A stretch of 64,000 nucleotides of DNA, taken from positions 205,664 through 269,663 of the forward strand of contig NZ_KQ948774.1 of the NCBI RefSeq assembly GCF_001514205.1, in the 5' to 3' direction. The notes beneath the pieces are model-generated. The model made no database searches. It had not been told where the DNA came from and saw only the letters and a list, made by a program, of their open reading frames with translations. Within the stretch, counting starts at the first letter, position 1, and every line of letters begins with the position of its first letter. Positions 25,039 through 32,984 of the stretch are shown here, piece after piece. The DNA comes from Streptomyces griseoruber. Lineage in GTDB: Bacteria; Actinomycetota; Actinomycetes; Streptomycetales; Streptomycetaceae. The translations under genes and the position numbers were made by a program.

Positions 25039-26274
25039 ATGAGGCAGTACGAGCCCGACCGTCCGACCCCGGTCGAACTGGCCGCCGTGCGGCGCAGTCT
25101 CCGCAGTGGCCGGGCGGCCATGACCCGCCGGTCACTGATGGGCGGCGCGCTCGCGGTGGGCGGCGTCGGGGCGCTGAGCGCCTGCGGCATCCCCGCGGCC
25201 GGCAAGAGCCAGGGCGGCGTCTCCGCCGACGACTACTCCGAGCAGGAGAAGGTCGTCAACTTCTCCAACTGGCCCGAGTACATCGACGTCGACGACAGCG
25301 GGAAACACCGTCCGACGCTGGACGCGTTCCGCAAACGGACCGGCATCTCGGTCAAGTACACCGAGGACATCAACGACAACGACGAGTTCTTCGGCAAGAT
25401 CCAGCCGCAGCTCGCCGCCGGCCAGGACACCGGACGCGACCTCATCGTCCTCACCGACTGGCTGGCCGCCCGCATGATCCGGCTCGGATACGTCCAGAAA
25501 CTGGACGCGTCCAACCTGCCACACGCCTTCGCCAACCTCTCGGAGCAGTTCCGCAGGCCCGACTGGGACCCCGGCCGCGCCTACTCCTACCCCTGGCAGG
25601 GCATCTCGACGGTCGTCGCCTTCAACAAGAAGGCCCTCGACGGCGTCGAGGTGAAGTCGGTCTCCGACCTGCTCGACAACCCGGCGCTCAAGGGCCGGGT
25701 CGGCCTGCTGACCGAGATGCGCGACACCGTCGGCATGACCATGCTCGACATGGGCCTGGACCCGGCGAAGTTCACCGACGACGACTACGACGCGGTCATC
25801 GCCCGGCTCCAGAAGGCCGTCGACAAGGGCCAGATCCGCCGCTTCACCGGCAACGACTACACGTCCGACCTCAGCAAGGGCGACCTGGCGGCCTGTGTCG
25901 CCTGGGGCGGCGACATCGTGCAGCTCCAGGCCGACAACCCGGACGTCGCCTACATCATCCCGGACAGCGGCTACATGACGTCGACCGACAACATGCTGAT
26001 CCCCAACAAGGCGCGCCACAAGACGAACGCCGAGCGGCTCATCGACTACTACTACGAGCCCGGGCCGGCCGCCGAACTCGCCGCGTACATCAACTACGTC
26101 AGTCCGGTCGCGGACGTGGGGCCGTACCTCGCCAAGATCGACAAGTCGGCGGCGGACAACCCGCTGATCCTTCCCGACAAGGCCACGCAGGCCAAGTCCC
26201 ACGCCTTCCGCTCCCTGAGCTCGAAGGAAGAGACGGCCTATCAGCAGAAGTTCGCGAAGCTCACAGGGGCGTGA
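25039..26274 (+). CDS. Polyamine ABC transporter substrate-binding lipoprotein (PotD-like)
   Basis: The 411-residue protein carries a twin-arginine motif (MTRRSLMGGAL, about residues 28-38) and a lipobox LSACG, so it is probably exported folded and lipid-anchored. The mature part is a PotD/PotF-type binding fold: VNFSNWPEYID, then KYTEDINDNDEFFGKI, AYSYPWQGISTVVAFN and the C-terminal INYVSPVADVGPYL. These Trp, Tyr and acidic positions hold the diamine in known members. It is 52 bases downstream of the aldehyde dehydrogenase and immediately upstream of the ATPase gene, so it should be the receptor of the adjacent importer. Confidence 0.88.
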   Translation: MRQYEPDRPTPVELAAVRRSLRSGRAAMTRRSLMGGALAVGGVGALSACGIPAAGKSQGGVSADDYSEQEKVVNFSNWPEYIDVDDSGKHRPTLDAFRKRTGISVKYTEDINDNDEFFGKIQPQLAAGQDTGRDLIVLTDWLAARMIRLGYVQKLDASNLPHAFANLSEQFRRPDWDPGRAYSYPWQGISTVVAFNKKALDGVEVKSVSDLLDNPALKGRVGLLTEMRDTVGMTMLDMGLDPAKFTDDDYDAVIARLQKAVDKGQIRRFTGNDYTSDLSKGDLAACVAWGGDIVQLQADNPDVAYIIPDSGYMTSTDNMLIPNKARHKTNAERLIDYYYEPGPAAELAAYINYVSPVADVGPYLAKIDKSAADNPLILPDKATQAKSHAFRSLSSKEETAYQQKFAKLTGA

Positions 26275-26279
26275 CGATC

Positions 26280-27425
26280 ATGACAACGGACAGCAGCGGC
26301 GACGTCCGCCTCTCCGGCATCGGCAAGACCTACGGCGCCTTCACCGCCGTGCACCCGCTCGACCTGACCGTCCCGCAGGGCTCGTTCTTCGCCCTGCTCG
26401 GCGCCTCCGGCTGCGGCAAGACCACCACCCTGCGCATGATCGCCGGGCTGGAGGAACCCTCCTCCGGCACCGTCCACCTCGGCGACCAGGACGTCACCGC
26501 CCTGCCGCCGTACAAGCGCCCGGTGAACACCGTCTTCCAGTCCTACGCCCTCTTCCCGCACCTCGACATCTTCGAGAACGTCGCCTTCGGACTGCGCCGA
26601 CGCGGCATCAAGTCCGTGAAGAAGCAGGTCGAGGACATGCTGGAACTGGTCCAGCTCGGCGAGCAGGCCCGCAAGAAGCCCCACCAGCTCTCCGGCGGCC
26701 AGCAGCAGCGCGTCGCCGTCGCCCGCGCCCTCATCAACCACCCCAAGGTGCTCCTCCTCGACGAGCCCCTCGGCGCGCTCGACCTCAAGCTGCGCCGCCA
26801 GATGCAGCTGGAGCTCAAGCGCATCCAGACCGAGGTCGGCATCACCTTCGTGCACGTCACGCACGACCAGGAGGAGGCCATGACGATGGCCGACACGGTC
26901 GCCGTGATGAACGCGGGCCGCGTCGAGCAGCTCGGCTCGCCCACCGACCTCTACGAGAACCCGCAGACCACGTTCGTCGCCAACTTCCTCGGCACCTCCA
27001 ACCTCATCGAGGCCGAGGTCGACACCAAGAACGGCGACGACATCGTGCTGCGGGCGGGCGGCGGCAAGCTCGTCCTGCCCGAGGCGCGATGTTCGGCGCC
27101 CACGACGGCGGGCGGCAAGGTCCTGGTCGGCGTCCGCCCGGAGAAGATCTCCCTCACCCACGCCGACGACGCGGGCGAGATCCCCGAGGGCCGCAACCGC
27201 ATCACCGGGAGGATCGCCCACTCCTCGTTCATCGGCGTCTCCACCCAGTACGTCATCGACAGCCAGGTCTGCCCCGAGTTCGAGGTCTACGCCCAGAACA
27301 TCGAGCGGGACCCCCGTCTGACCCCCGGCGCCGACGTCGTCCTGCACTGGAGCCCCGTCCACACCTTCGGTCTGGACGCCGCCCAGGACATCGACGCCGG
27401 CATCGACGAACAGGCGGCGGTCTGA
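26280..27425 (+). CDS. Polyamine ABC transporter ATP-binding protein (PotA-like)
   Basis: The 381-residue ATPase has Walker A GASGCGKTT, the Q-loop in NTVFQSYALFPH, signature LSGGQQQRVAVARAL, Walker B VLLLDEPLGALD and the switch HVTHDQEEAMTMAD. A C-terminal TOBE-type domain follows (ITGRIAHSSFIGVSTQYV). It energises uptake through the two permeases encoded next. ATG 26280 is preferred because AGGGG is ten bases upstream; GTG 26271 overlaps the previous stop but sits only one base from the same site. Confidence 0.92.
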   Translation: MTTDSSGDVRLSGIGKTYGAFTAVHPLDLTVPQGSFFALLGASGCGKTTTLRMIAGLEEPSSGTVHLGDQDVTALPPYKRPVNTVFQSYALFPHLDIFENVAFGLRRRGIKSVKKQVEDMLELVQLGEQARKKPHQLSGGQQQRVAVARALINHPKVLLLDEPLGALDLKLRRQMQLELKRIQTEVGITFVHVTHDQEEAMTMADTVAVMNAGRVEQLGSPTDLYENPQTTFVANFLGTSNLIEAEVDTKNGDDIVLRAGGGKLVLPEARCSAPTTAGGKVLVGVRPEKISLTHADDAGEIPEGRNRITGRIAHSSFIGVSTQYVIDSQVCPEFEVYAQNIERDPRLTPGADVVLHWSPVHTFGLDAAQDIDAGIDEQAAV

Positions 27426-27426
27426 G

Positions 27427-28374
27427 ATGGCCACGCTCACCGAGGCACCCCCGCCGCCCCCGCCCGCCTCGCCGCCGGCCCCGTCGGCACCCGAGAAGAA
27501 GCCGCCGCGCAAGCGGGGCCGGCTGACGCCGTACTGGCTGCTCCTGCCCGGCCTGCTCTGGCTGGTCGTGTTCTTCGCGCTGCCGATGATCTACCAGGCC
27601 TCCACGTCCGTGCAGACGGGCTCCCTGGAGGAGGGCTACAAGGTCACCTGGCACCTGGCGACCTACTGGGACGCGCTGAGCGAGTACTGGCCGCAGTTCC
27701 TCCGCTCGGTCCTCTACGCGACCGCCGCGACCGTCCTGTGCCTGGTCCTCGGCTACCCGCTCGCCTACCTCATCGCCTTCCGCGCGGGACGCTGGCGGAA
27801 CCTGATCATGGTCCTGGTGATCGCGCCGTTCTTCACCAGCTTCCTGATCCGCACCCTCGCCTGGAAGACGATCCTCGCGGACAGCGGCCCGGTCGTGTCG
27901 TTCCTCAACACCGTGCACGTCCTCGACGTCACCGACTGGCTCGGCTGGACCTCCGGCGACAGAGTCCTCGCCACCCCGCTCGCGGTGGTCTGCGGACTGA
28001 CGTACAACTTCCTGCCGTTCATGATCCTGCCGCTCTACACCTCGCTGGAACGCATCGACGTACGGCTGCACGAGGCGGCCGGCGACCTGTACGCCACCCC
28101 GCTCACCACCTTCCGCAAGGTGACCTTCCCGCTGTCGATGCCCGGAGTCGTCTCCGGCACGCTGCTCACCTTCATCCCGGCGGCCGGCGACTACGTCAAC
28201 GCCGAACTCCTCGGCTCCACCGACACCCGCATGATCGGAAACGTCATCCAGACACAGTTCCTGCGCGTGCTGGACTATCCGACCGCGGCGGCCCTCTCCT
28301 TCATCCTGATGGCCGCGATCCTCCTCATGGTCACCCTCTACATCCGCCGAGCGGGGACGGAGGATCTCGTCTAA
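27427..28374 (+). CDS. Polyamine ABC transporter permease (PotB-like)
   Basis: The 315-residue protein has a proline-rich cytoplasmic N-terminus of about 35 residues and six TM helices. The EAA loop that docks on the ATPase is visible as LHEAAGDLYATPLTTFRKVTFPLSMPG (about 217-243). FFTSFLIRTLAWKTIL is a segment typical of PotB/PotH. The gene starts one base after the ATPase stop and its own TAA overlaps the ATG of the next permease. Confidence 0.9.
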   Translation: MATLTEAPPPPPPASPPAPSAPEKKPPRKRGRLTPYWLLLPGLLWLVVFFALPMIYQASTSVQTGSLEEGYKVTWHLATYWDALSEYWPQFLRSVLYATAATVLCLVLGYPLAYLIAFRAGRWRNLIMVLVIAPFFTSFLIRTLAWKTILADSGPVVSFLNTVHVLDVTDWLGWTSGDRVLATPLAVVCGLTYNFLPFMILPLYTSLERIDVRLHEAAGDLYATPLTTFRKVTFPLSMPGVVSGTLLTFIPAAGDYVNAELLGSTDTRMIGNVIQTQFLRVLDYPTAAALSFILMAAILLMVTLYIRRAGTEDLV

Positions 28375-29174
28375 TGCCTGTCGTCAACTGGCTCAAGCGC
28401 CATCTCGTCGTCATCGCGGGACTGCTGACCCTCGGCTATCTCCTGCTGCCCAACGTCGTCGTCACGGTGTTCTCCTTCAACAAACCGAAGGGACGCTTCA
28501 ACTACGAATGGCAGCAGTTCTCCACCGACGCCTGGAAGGACCCCTGCGGCGTCGCCGGCATGTGCGACTCGCTGTCGATCAGCCTCCAGATCGCGATCTG
28601 GGCGACCATCGGCGCCACCCTGCTCGGCACGATGATCGCCTTCGCGCTGGTCCGCTACCGCTTCCGCGCGCGGGGCTCCGTCAACTCGCTGATCTTCCTG
28701 CCGATGGCGATGCCCGAGGTCGTCATGGCCGCCTCGCTGCTCACCCTGTTCCTGAACCTGGGCGCACAGCTCGGTTTCTGGACGATCCTGATCGCGCACA
28801 TCATGTTCTGCCTCAGCTTCGTGGTGGTCGCCGTCAAGGCACGCGTCCTGTCCATGGACCCGCGCCTCGAACAGGCCGCCCAGGACCTCTACGCCGGACC
28901 GGCGCAGACCTTCCTGCGCGTCACGCTGCCCATCGCGGCCCCCGGGATCGCCGCCGGCGCGATGCTCGCCTTCGCGCTCTCCTTCGACGATTTCATCATC
29001 ACCAACTTCAACGCGGGCTCGACGGTCACCTTCCCCATGTTCGTCTGGGGTTCGGCCCAGCGCGGCACGCCCGTCCAGATCAACGTCATCGGTACGGCCA
29101 TGTTCCTCATCGCCGTCCTGCTCGTCCTGACCTCGATGGTCATCGGCAACCGCCGCAACCGACAAAAAGCGTAG
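28374..29174 (+). CDS. Polyamine ABC transporter permease (PotC-like)
   Basis: The 266-residue protein has six TM helices and the PotC/PotI pattern: VVVTVFSFNKPKGRFNYEW in the first outside loop, LIFLPMAMPEVVMAASLL, and the EAA-type loop LEQAAQDLYAGPAQTFLRVTLPIAAPG. FALSFDDFIITNFNAG is a strong family marker. It forms the transmembrane channel with the preceding permease. Translation is coupled by the TAATG overlap at 28372-28376. Confidence 0.9.
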   Translation: MPVVNWLKRHLVVIAGLLTLGYLLLPNVVVTVFSFNKPKGRFNYEWQQFSTDAWKDPCGVAGMCDSLSISLQIAIWATIGATLLGTMIAFALVRYRFRARGSVNSLIFLPMAMPEVVMAASLLTLFLNLGAQLGFWTILIAHIMFCLSFVVVAVKARVLSMDPRLEQAAQDLYAGPAQTFLRVTLPIAAPGIAAGAMLAFALSFDDFIITNFNAGSTVTFPMFVWGSAQRGTPVQINVIGTAMFLIAVLLVLTSMVIGNRRNRQKA

Positions 29175-29186
29175 GGAGTTGACATC

Positions 29187-30605
29187 ATGGCCCCGAGCGC
29201 CATGAACCGGTGGATCACTTCTCTTTCCGACGCCCAGCCGTCGCCGTACTGGCTGGAAGACCCCGGCAAGCCCCACCCCGAGCCCGCGCTCACCGGCGCC
29301 GACAGCTGCGACCTGCTGGTCGTCGGCGGCGGCTACAGCGGGCTGTGGACCGCGCTCGTCGCCAAGGAGCGCGATCCCCGGCGGGACGTGGTGCTGCTGG
29401 AGGGACGCGAGGTGGGCTGGGCCGCCTCGGGCCGCAACGGAGGCTTCTGCGCGGCCTCCCTCACCCACGGGCTGCCCAACGGGCTCGCCCGCTGGCCCGA
29501 CGAGATCCGGACCCTTCAGGAGCTGGGCGCGCGCAACCTCGACGAGATCGAGGCGGCGATCGCCCGGCACGGCATCGACTGCGACTTCGAACGCACCGGC
29601 GAGATCGACGTCGCCACCGAGACGTACCAGGCGTGGGAACTGCGCGACTGGTACGAGGAACTCGAACGCAAGGGCCTCGCCGACGGCCTGGAGTTCCTCG
29701 ACGCCGACCAGGTCCGCGAACAGGTCGCCTCACCCACCTTCGAGGCGGGCCTGTACGACCGGCGGGGCGTGGCCATGCTCCACCCCGCCAAACTGGCCTG
29801 GGGCCTGAAGCAGGCGTGCGTCCGCCTCGGCGTCCGCGTGTACGAGCACACGCCCGCCCTGGACCTGAAGGCCTACGGGGCCGGGATGACCGTCCGCACA
29901 CCGTACGGCCGGGTCCGCGCCCGGCAGGTCGCCCTCGGCACCAACATCTTCCCCAGCCTGGTCAAGCGGGTCCGGGCGTACACCGTCCCGGTCTACGACT
30001 ACGCCCTGATGACCGAACCGCTCACCGCCGGGCAGCTCGGCGGGATCGGCTGGAAGAACCGGCAGGGCCTCGGCGACTCCGCCAACCAGTTCCACTACTT
30101 CCGGCTGTCCGCCGACAACCGGATCCTGTGGGGCGGGTACGACGCGATCTACCCGTACGGCGGCCGGGTGCGCGCCGAGTACGACGACCGGCCGGAGACG
30201 TACGCCAAGCTCGCCGGACACTTCTTCACCTGCTTCCCGCAGCTGGAGGGCGTCCGCTTCACCCACGCCTGGGGCGGCGCGATCGACACCTGTTCCCGTT
30301 TCTCCGCGTTCTTCGGCACGGCCCACCACGGGAAGGTCGCCTACGCCGCCGGGTACACGGGCCTGGGCGTCGGGGCCACCCGCTTCGGCGCCGAGGTGAT
30401 GCTGGACCTGCTCGCGGGGGAGGACACCGAGCGGACCCGGCTGGAGATGGTCCGCAAGAAGCCGCTGCCCTTCCCGCCCGAACCGTTCGCCTGGACCGGC
30501 ATCGCCCTCACCAAGTGGTCGCTGGCCCGGGCCGACGCGCACGGCGGGCGGCGCAACCTGTGGCTGCGGACCATGGACCGGCTGGGCCTCGGCTTCGACA
30601 GCTGA
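29187..30605 (+). CDS. FAD-dependent amine oxidoreductase (PuuB/OrdL-like)
   Basis: The 472-residue flavoprotein has an FAD-binding motif (DLLVVGGGYSGLWTALVA, about 41-58), the segment REVGWAASGRNGGFC typical of gamma-glutamylputrescine oxidase-like DAO-family enzymes, and C-terminal AGYTGLGVGATRFGAEV. It should deaminate putrescine or gamma-glutamylputrescine to the aldehyde consumed by the dehydrogenase at the head of the operon. It is separated from the last permease by 12 bases with GGGAG before the ATG, so it is the end of the operon. No gamma-glutamylputrescine synthetase gene is in the window. Confidence 0.85.
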   Translation: MAPSAMNRWITSLSDAQPSPYWLEDPGKPHPEPALTGADSCDLLVVGGGYSGLWTALVAKERDPRRDVVLLEGREVGWAASGRNGGFCAASLTHGLPNGLARWPDEIRTLQELGARNLDEIEAAIARHGIDCDFERTGEIDVATETYQAWELRDWYEELERKGLADGLEFLDADQVREQVASPTFEAGLYDRRGVAMLHPAKLAWGLKQACVRLGVRVYEHTPALDLKAYGAGMTVRTPYGRVRARQVALGTNIFPSLVKRVRAYTVPVYDYALMTEPLTAGQLGGIGWKNRQGLGDSANQFHYFRLSADNRILWGGYDAIYPYGGRVRAEYDDRPETYAKLAGHFFTCFPQLEGVRFTHAWGGAIDTCSRFSAFFGTAHHGKVAYAAGYTGLGVGATRFGAEVMLDLLAGEDTERTRLEMVRKKPLPFPPEPFAWTGIALTKWSLARADAHGGRRNLWLRTMDRLGLGFDS

Positions 30606-30674
30606 CCCCGTCCTCCGCGGCTGTGACCTGGTTCACTCCAACGGGTGGCAAGAACCCGCGTAATGCCAGGCCAG

Positions 30675-30732
30675 GACCTCCCTCTCCCCCGTGACGCGAC
30701 CGCGTCGACGAGAGAGGCGAGAGAGGGAGGTC
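30675..30732 (+). promoter_or_regulatory. Perfect 12-bp inverted repeat covering the ribosome-binding site
   Basis: GACCTCCCTCTC (30675-30686) is the exact complement of GAGAGGGAGGTC (30721-30732), with a 34-base loop. The right arm is the Shine-Dalgarno of the gene at 30738. In RNA the stem would hide the site, which suggests a translational switch or post-transcriptional control. Confidence 0.6.
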
Positions 30733-30737
30733 TTCTC

Positions 30738-31175
30738 ATGACTGGGGCGAAGTCGGCGGCCGAGTGGCTGGCATCCGTCGCACCGGATCCCGAGGCCTGC
30801 CGCTGGGAGTGGGAGCGAGGCCCCCTGGGGGTCGCGCTGCTGCCGGCGGGCAGGGCCTGGGACGTACTCATCCTGCCGGGCGGACTCGGCTACCCCACGC
30901 TCGATGTGCTCACCCGCATCCTCGACCGGCCCGGACCGGTGCTGGTCGACTTCGGGGACGACCGCATGGGCTTCTTCGTACCGCCCGGCACGGCCGCCAA
31001 CTGGCTCGGCACCGGCATCCGCACGGCCGGCGCCGGCACCTGGATCGTCGTCCCCCACCCGGGCCACTCCTCCGGCACCGTCCGCTGGCTGATCCCCCCG
31101 GACGGCACCGGCACCCTGACGGACCCGGCGCTGCTGGAACTGGCCATGCACGAGGCGGCGGCAGGTGGCTTTTAG
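30738..31175 (+). CDS. Small uncharacterised protein, possibly primase-polymerase-like
   Basis: The 145-residue soluble protein contains WDVLILPGGLGYPTLDVL, GPVLVDFGDDRMGFFVPPGTA and GAGTWIVVPHPGHSSGTVRWLIPP. The order 'GPLGVALLPAGRAWDVLILP ... VPHPG' is like the N-terminal half of bifunctional DNA primase/polymerase (Prim-Pol) proteins, but it is much shorter and I cannot identify all catalytic acids. It could be a stand-alone regulator or a relic. It sits between the polyamine operon and the PucR regulator. The RBS lies in the right arm of a 12-bp inverted repeat. Confidence 0.55.
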   Translation: MTGAKSAAEWLASVAPDPEACRWEWERGPLGVALLPAGRAWDVLILPGGLGYPTLDVLTRILDRPGPVLVDFGDDRMGFFVPPGTAANWLGTGIRTAGAGTWIVVPHPGHSSGTVRWLIPPDGTGTLTDPALLELAMHEAAAGGF

Positions 31176-31183
31176 GCTGTTGA

Positions 31184-31267
31184 GTTTTTCAGGGGCGCGG
31201 GGCTGTATCGATATGCGGCTCCGCCGCGTGGGCGCGACCAGCCACGACGGCGCCGCAGCCGAAAAAC
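31184..31267 (+). repeat. Streptomyces-type intergenic repeat, copy A
   Basis: The unit is bounded by GTTTTTC (31184-31190) and GAAAAAC (31261-31267). It contains AGGGGCGCGGGG, a small hairpin GCGGC-TCC-GCCGC (31215-31227) and GCGCGACCAGCC. A shorter copy lies at 46553-46600 on the other strand. It lies between converging genes, and the hairpin-rich sequence could terminate transcription. Confidence 0.55.
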
Positions 31268-31283
31268 CGGCATGGGCAGCCCC

Positions 31284-32891
31284 TCACTCCCCGGACGTGG
31301 CCTTCAACGCCAGCCACAACTCCATCCGCACATCCGGATCGTCGAGAGAGCGACCGAGGATCTCCTCGACCCGACGCATCCGGTAGCGCAGCGTATGCCG
31401 GTGGACACCCAGGTCGGCCGCCGCCGCGTCCCACTGCCCGTGCCGGGACAGCCAGGCCCGCAGGGAGGCCACGAGGTCGCCGCGGCCGGTCGCGTCGTGC
31501 TCGTGCAGCGCCCGCAGCAGACCGTCCGCGAACGCCTTCACCGCGTCGTCCGCGAGCAGCGGCAGCACCGACCCCGCCGCCAGCTGCTCGTGCTCGACGA
31601 GGATCCGGCCCCGGCGCCGGGCCACCGACAGCGCCTGCTCGGCCTGCCGGTACGCCGCTGCCGCCGCGATCGGACCGGCGGGCGCCGACAGGCCGACGAC
31701 CAGTTCCTCGTCCGCGCGTTCCTCGCCGTTCGCGCGGGCCGCCTCCAGCGCCGCCGCGCACCGGGCGACCGCCGCGACCGCGCCGCCCCCGTCCGCCGCC
31801 AGCACCACCAGCCGCTCGCCCTCGGGCACCACCAGCACGGCCTCGCCGGACCGGGCGGCGGCGGACTCGACCACCTCGGTGAGGCCGCCGAGGGGGTCCC
31901 CGTCCGCCTCGGCCCCGGCGGGCGCGGGTTCCGCCACGACCACCCGGAACGGGGCGTCCAGCAGCGCGCCGTACAGTTCCCCGGCGACCGCCCGGGCGTG
32001 GTCCGGCTCGCCCGCCAGGAGCATCCGCAGCACCGCCGTGCCGATCCGCTGCTCGGCCGCCTGGAGGGGGCGGGAGCGTTCCGTCGTGAGGGTGAGCAGG
32101 GCGATCGCCGAGTGGACGGCGTACCGCTCCGCCGTGCCGAGGGCGGCCGCCGTGCCGACGGCGAGCGCCGATCGCGGGCGGCGGCCGGTGCCCAGGGTGT
32201 GCAGCTCGACCCGGTCGGTGTTCTCGGCGCTCCCGCCGTCCTCGGCCGGACCCGCCCCGCCGACCACCGCCGAGGCGGGCGCCGGGCGCTCGCGCAGCCG
32301 CTCCACGTCCGCCGTGAGCCGCGCGGCCCGCCGGCCCGCCCACTCCGGTGCGGCGGCGACGACGGCGCCCGAGGCGTCGTAGAGCGCCGCCCAGCCGTCG
32401 ACCTGCGCGGCGAGCGCGGTCAGCAGCCCCTCCGGGCCGTCCGTCAGCGCCTGTTTCGTCAGCTCCCGCTGCGCGGCGAACCCGGCCGTCACCGCCCGGT
32501 ACTGATCGGCCGCGATGGCCGCCGACACCGCCTTGCTGATCGCGAGGAACGGGGTCCGGCGCGGCACCTCCAGCAGCGGCAGGCCCTCCTGCTCGGCCGC
32601 GTCGACGAGCGCTTCCGGGACCTCGTCGTAGGTGACGCCGACCGCGAAGCCGAGCCCGACCACCCCGGCGCCGGCCAGGCGCTTCACATAGCGCCGCATG
32701 GCCTCGGGGTCCTCCGCGTCCAGCTTCAGCGCGGTGATCAGCAGCAGCTCCCCGCCCTCCATGTACGGCACGGGGTCCGCGAGCTCGCTGACATGCGCCC
32801 AGCGCACCGGCACGTCCAGCCGGTCCCCGCCCGCCCGCACGGTCAGCTTCAGCGCGGAGTGGTGGACGAGCGAGGCGAGCGTGGGAGGCAT
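31284..32891 (-). CDS. PucR-family transcriptional regulator
   Basis: The 535-residue regulator has an N-terminal PucR ligand-sensing domain (about 1-125; PPTLASLVHHSALKLTV and RWAHVSELADPVPYMEGGELLL), a long variable middle with GGDEF-like fold features, and a C-terminal helix-turn-helix of the PucR type (AAADLGVHRHTLRYRMRRVEEILGR, about 490-515). Family members act as activators or repressors of purine, amino acid or amine catabolism. It is encoded between the polyamine operon and gabT and is the best candidate to control them, binding an amine or GABA-derived ligand. Confidence 0.85.
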   Translation of the reverse strand: MPPTLASLVHHSALKLTVRAGGDRLDVPVRWAHVSELADPVPYMEGGELLLITALKLDAEDPEAMRRYVKRLAGAGVVGLGFAVGVTYDEVPEALVDAAEQEGLPLLEVPRRTPFLAISKAVSAAIAADQYRAVTAGFAAQRELTKQALTDGPEGLLTALAAQVDGWAALYDASGAVVAAAPEWAGRRAARLTADVERLRERPAPASAVVGGAGPAEDGGSAENTDRVELHTLGTGRRPRSALAVGTAAALGTAERYAVHSAIALLTLTTERSRPLQAAEQRIGTAVLRMLLAGEPDHARAVAGELYGALLDAPFRVVVAEPAPAGAEADGDPLGGLTEVVESAAARSGEAVLVVPEGERLVVLAADGGGAVAAVARCAAALEAARANGEERADEELVVGLSAPAGPIAAAAAYRQAEQALSVARRRGRILVEHEQLAAGSVLPLLADDAVKAFADGLLRALHEHDATGRGDLVASLRAWLSRHGQWDAAAADLGVHRHTLRYRMRRVEEILGRSLDDPDVRMELWLALKATSGE

Positions 32892-32984
32892 GGGGCCTTC
32901 AGTCGGGGAGGATGATCCTTTGGCCGCCGCGTAGGAACGGCCTGTGCCGATTCTGCCTCACCGGCGAGGTCCCCGTACGCCCCT

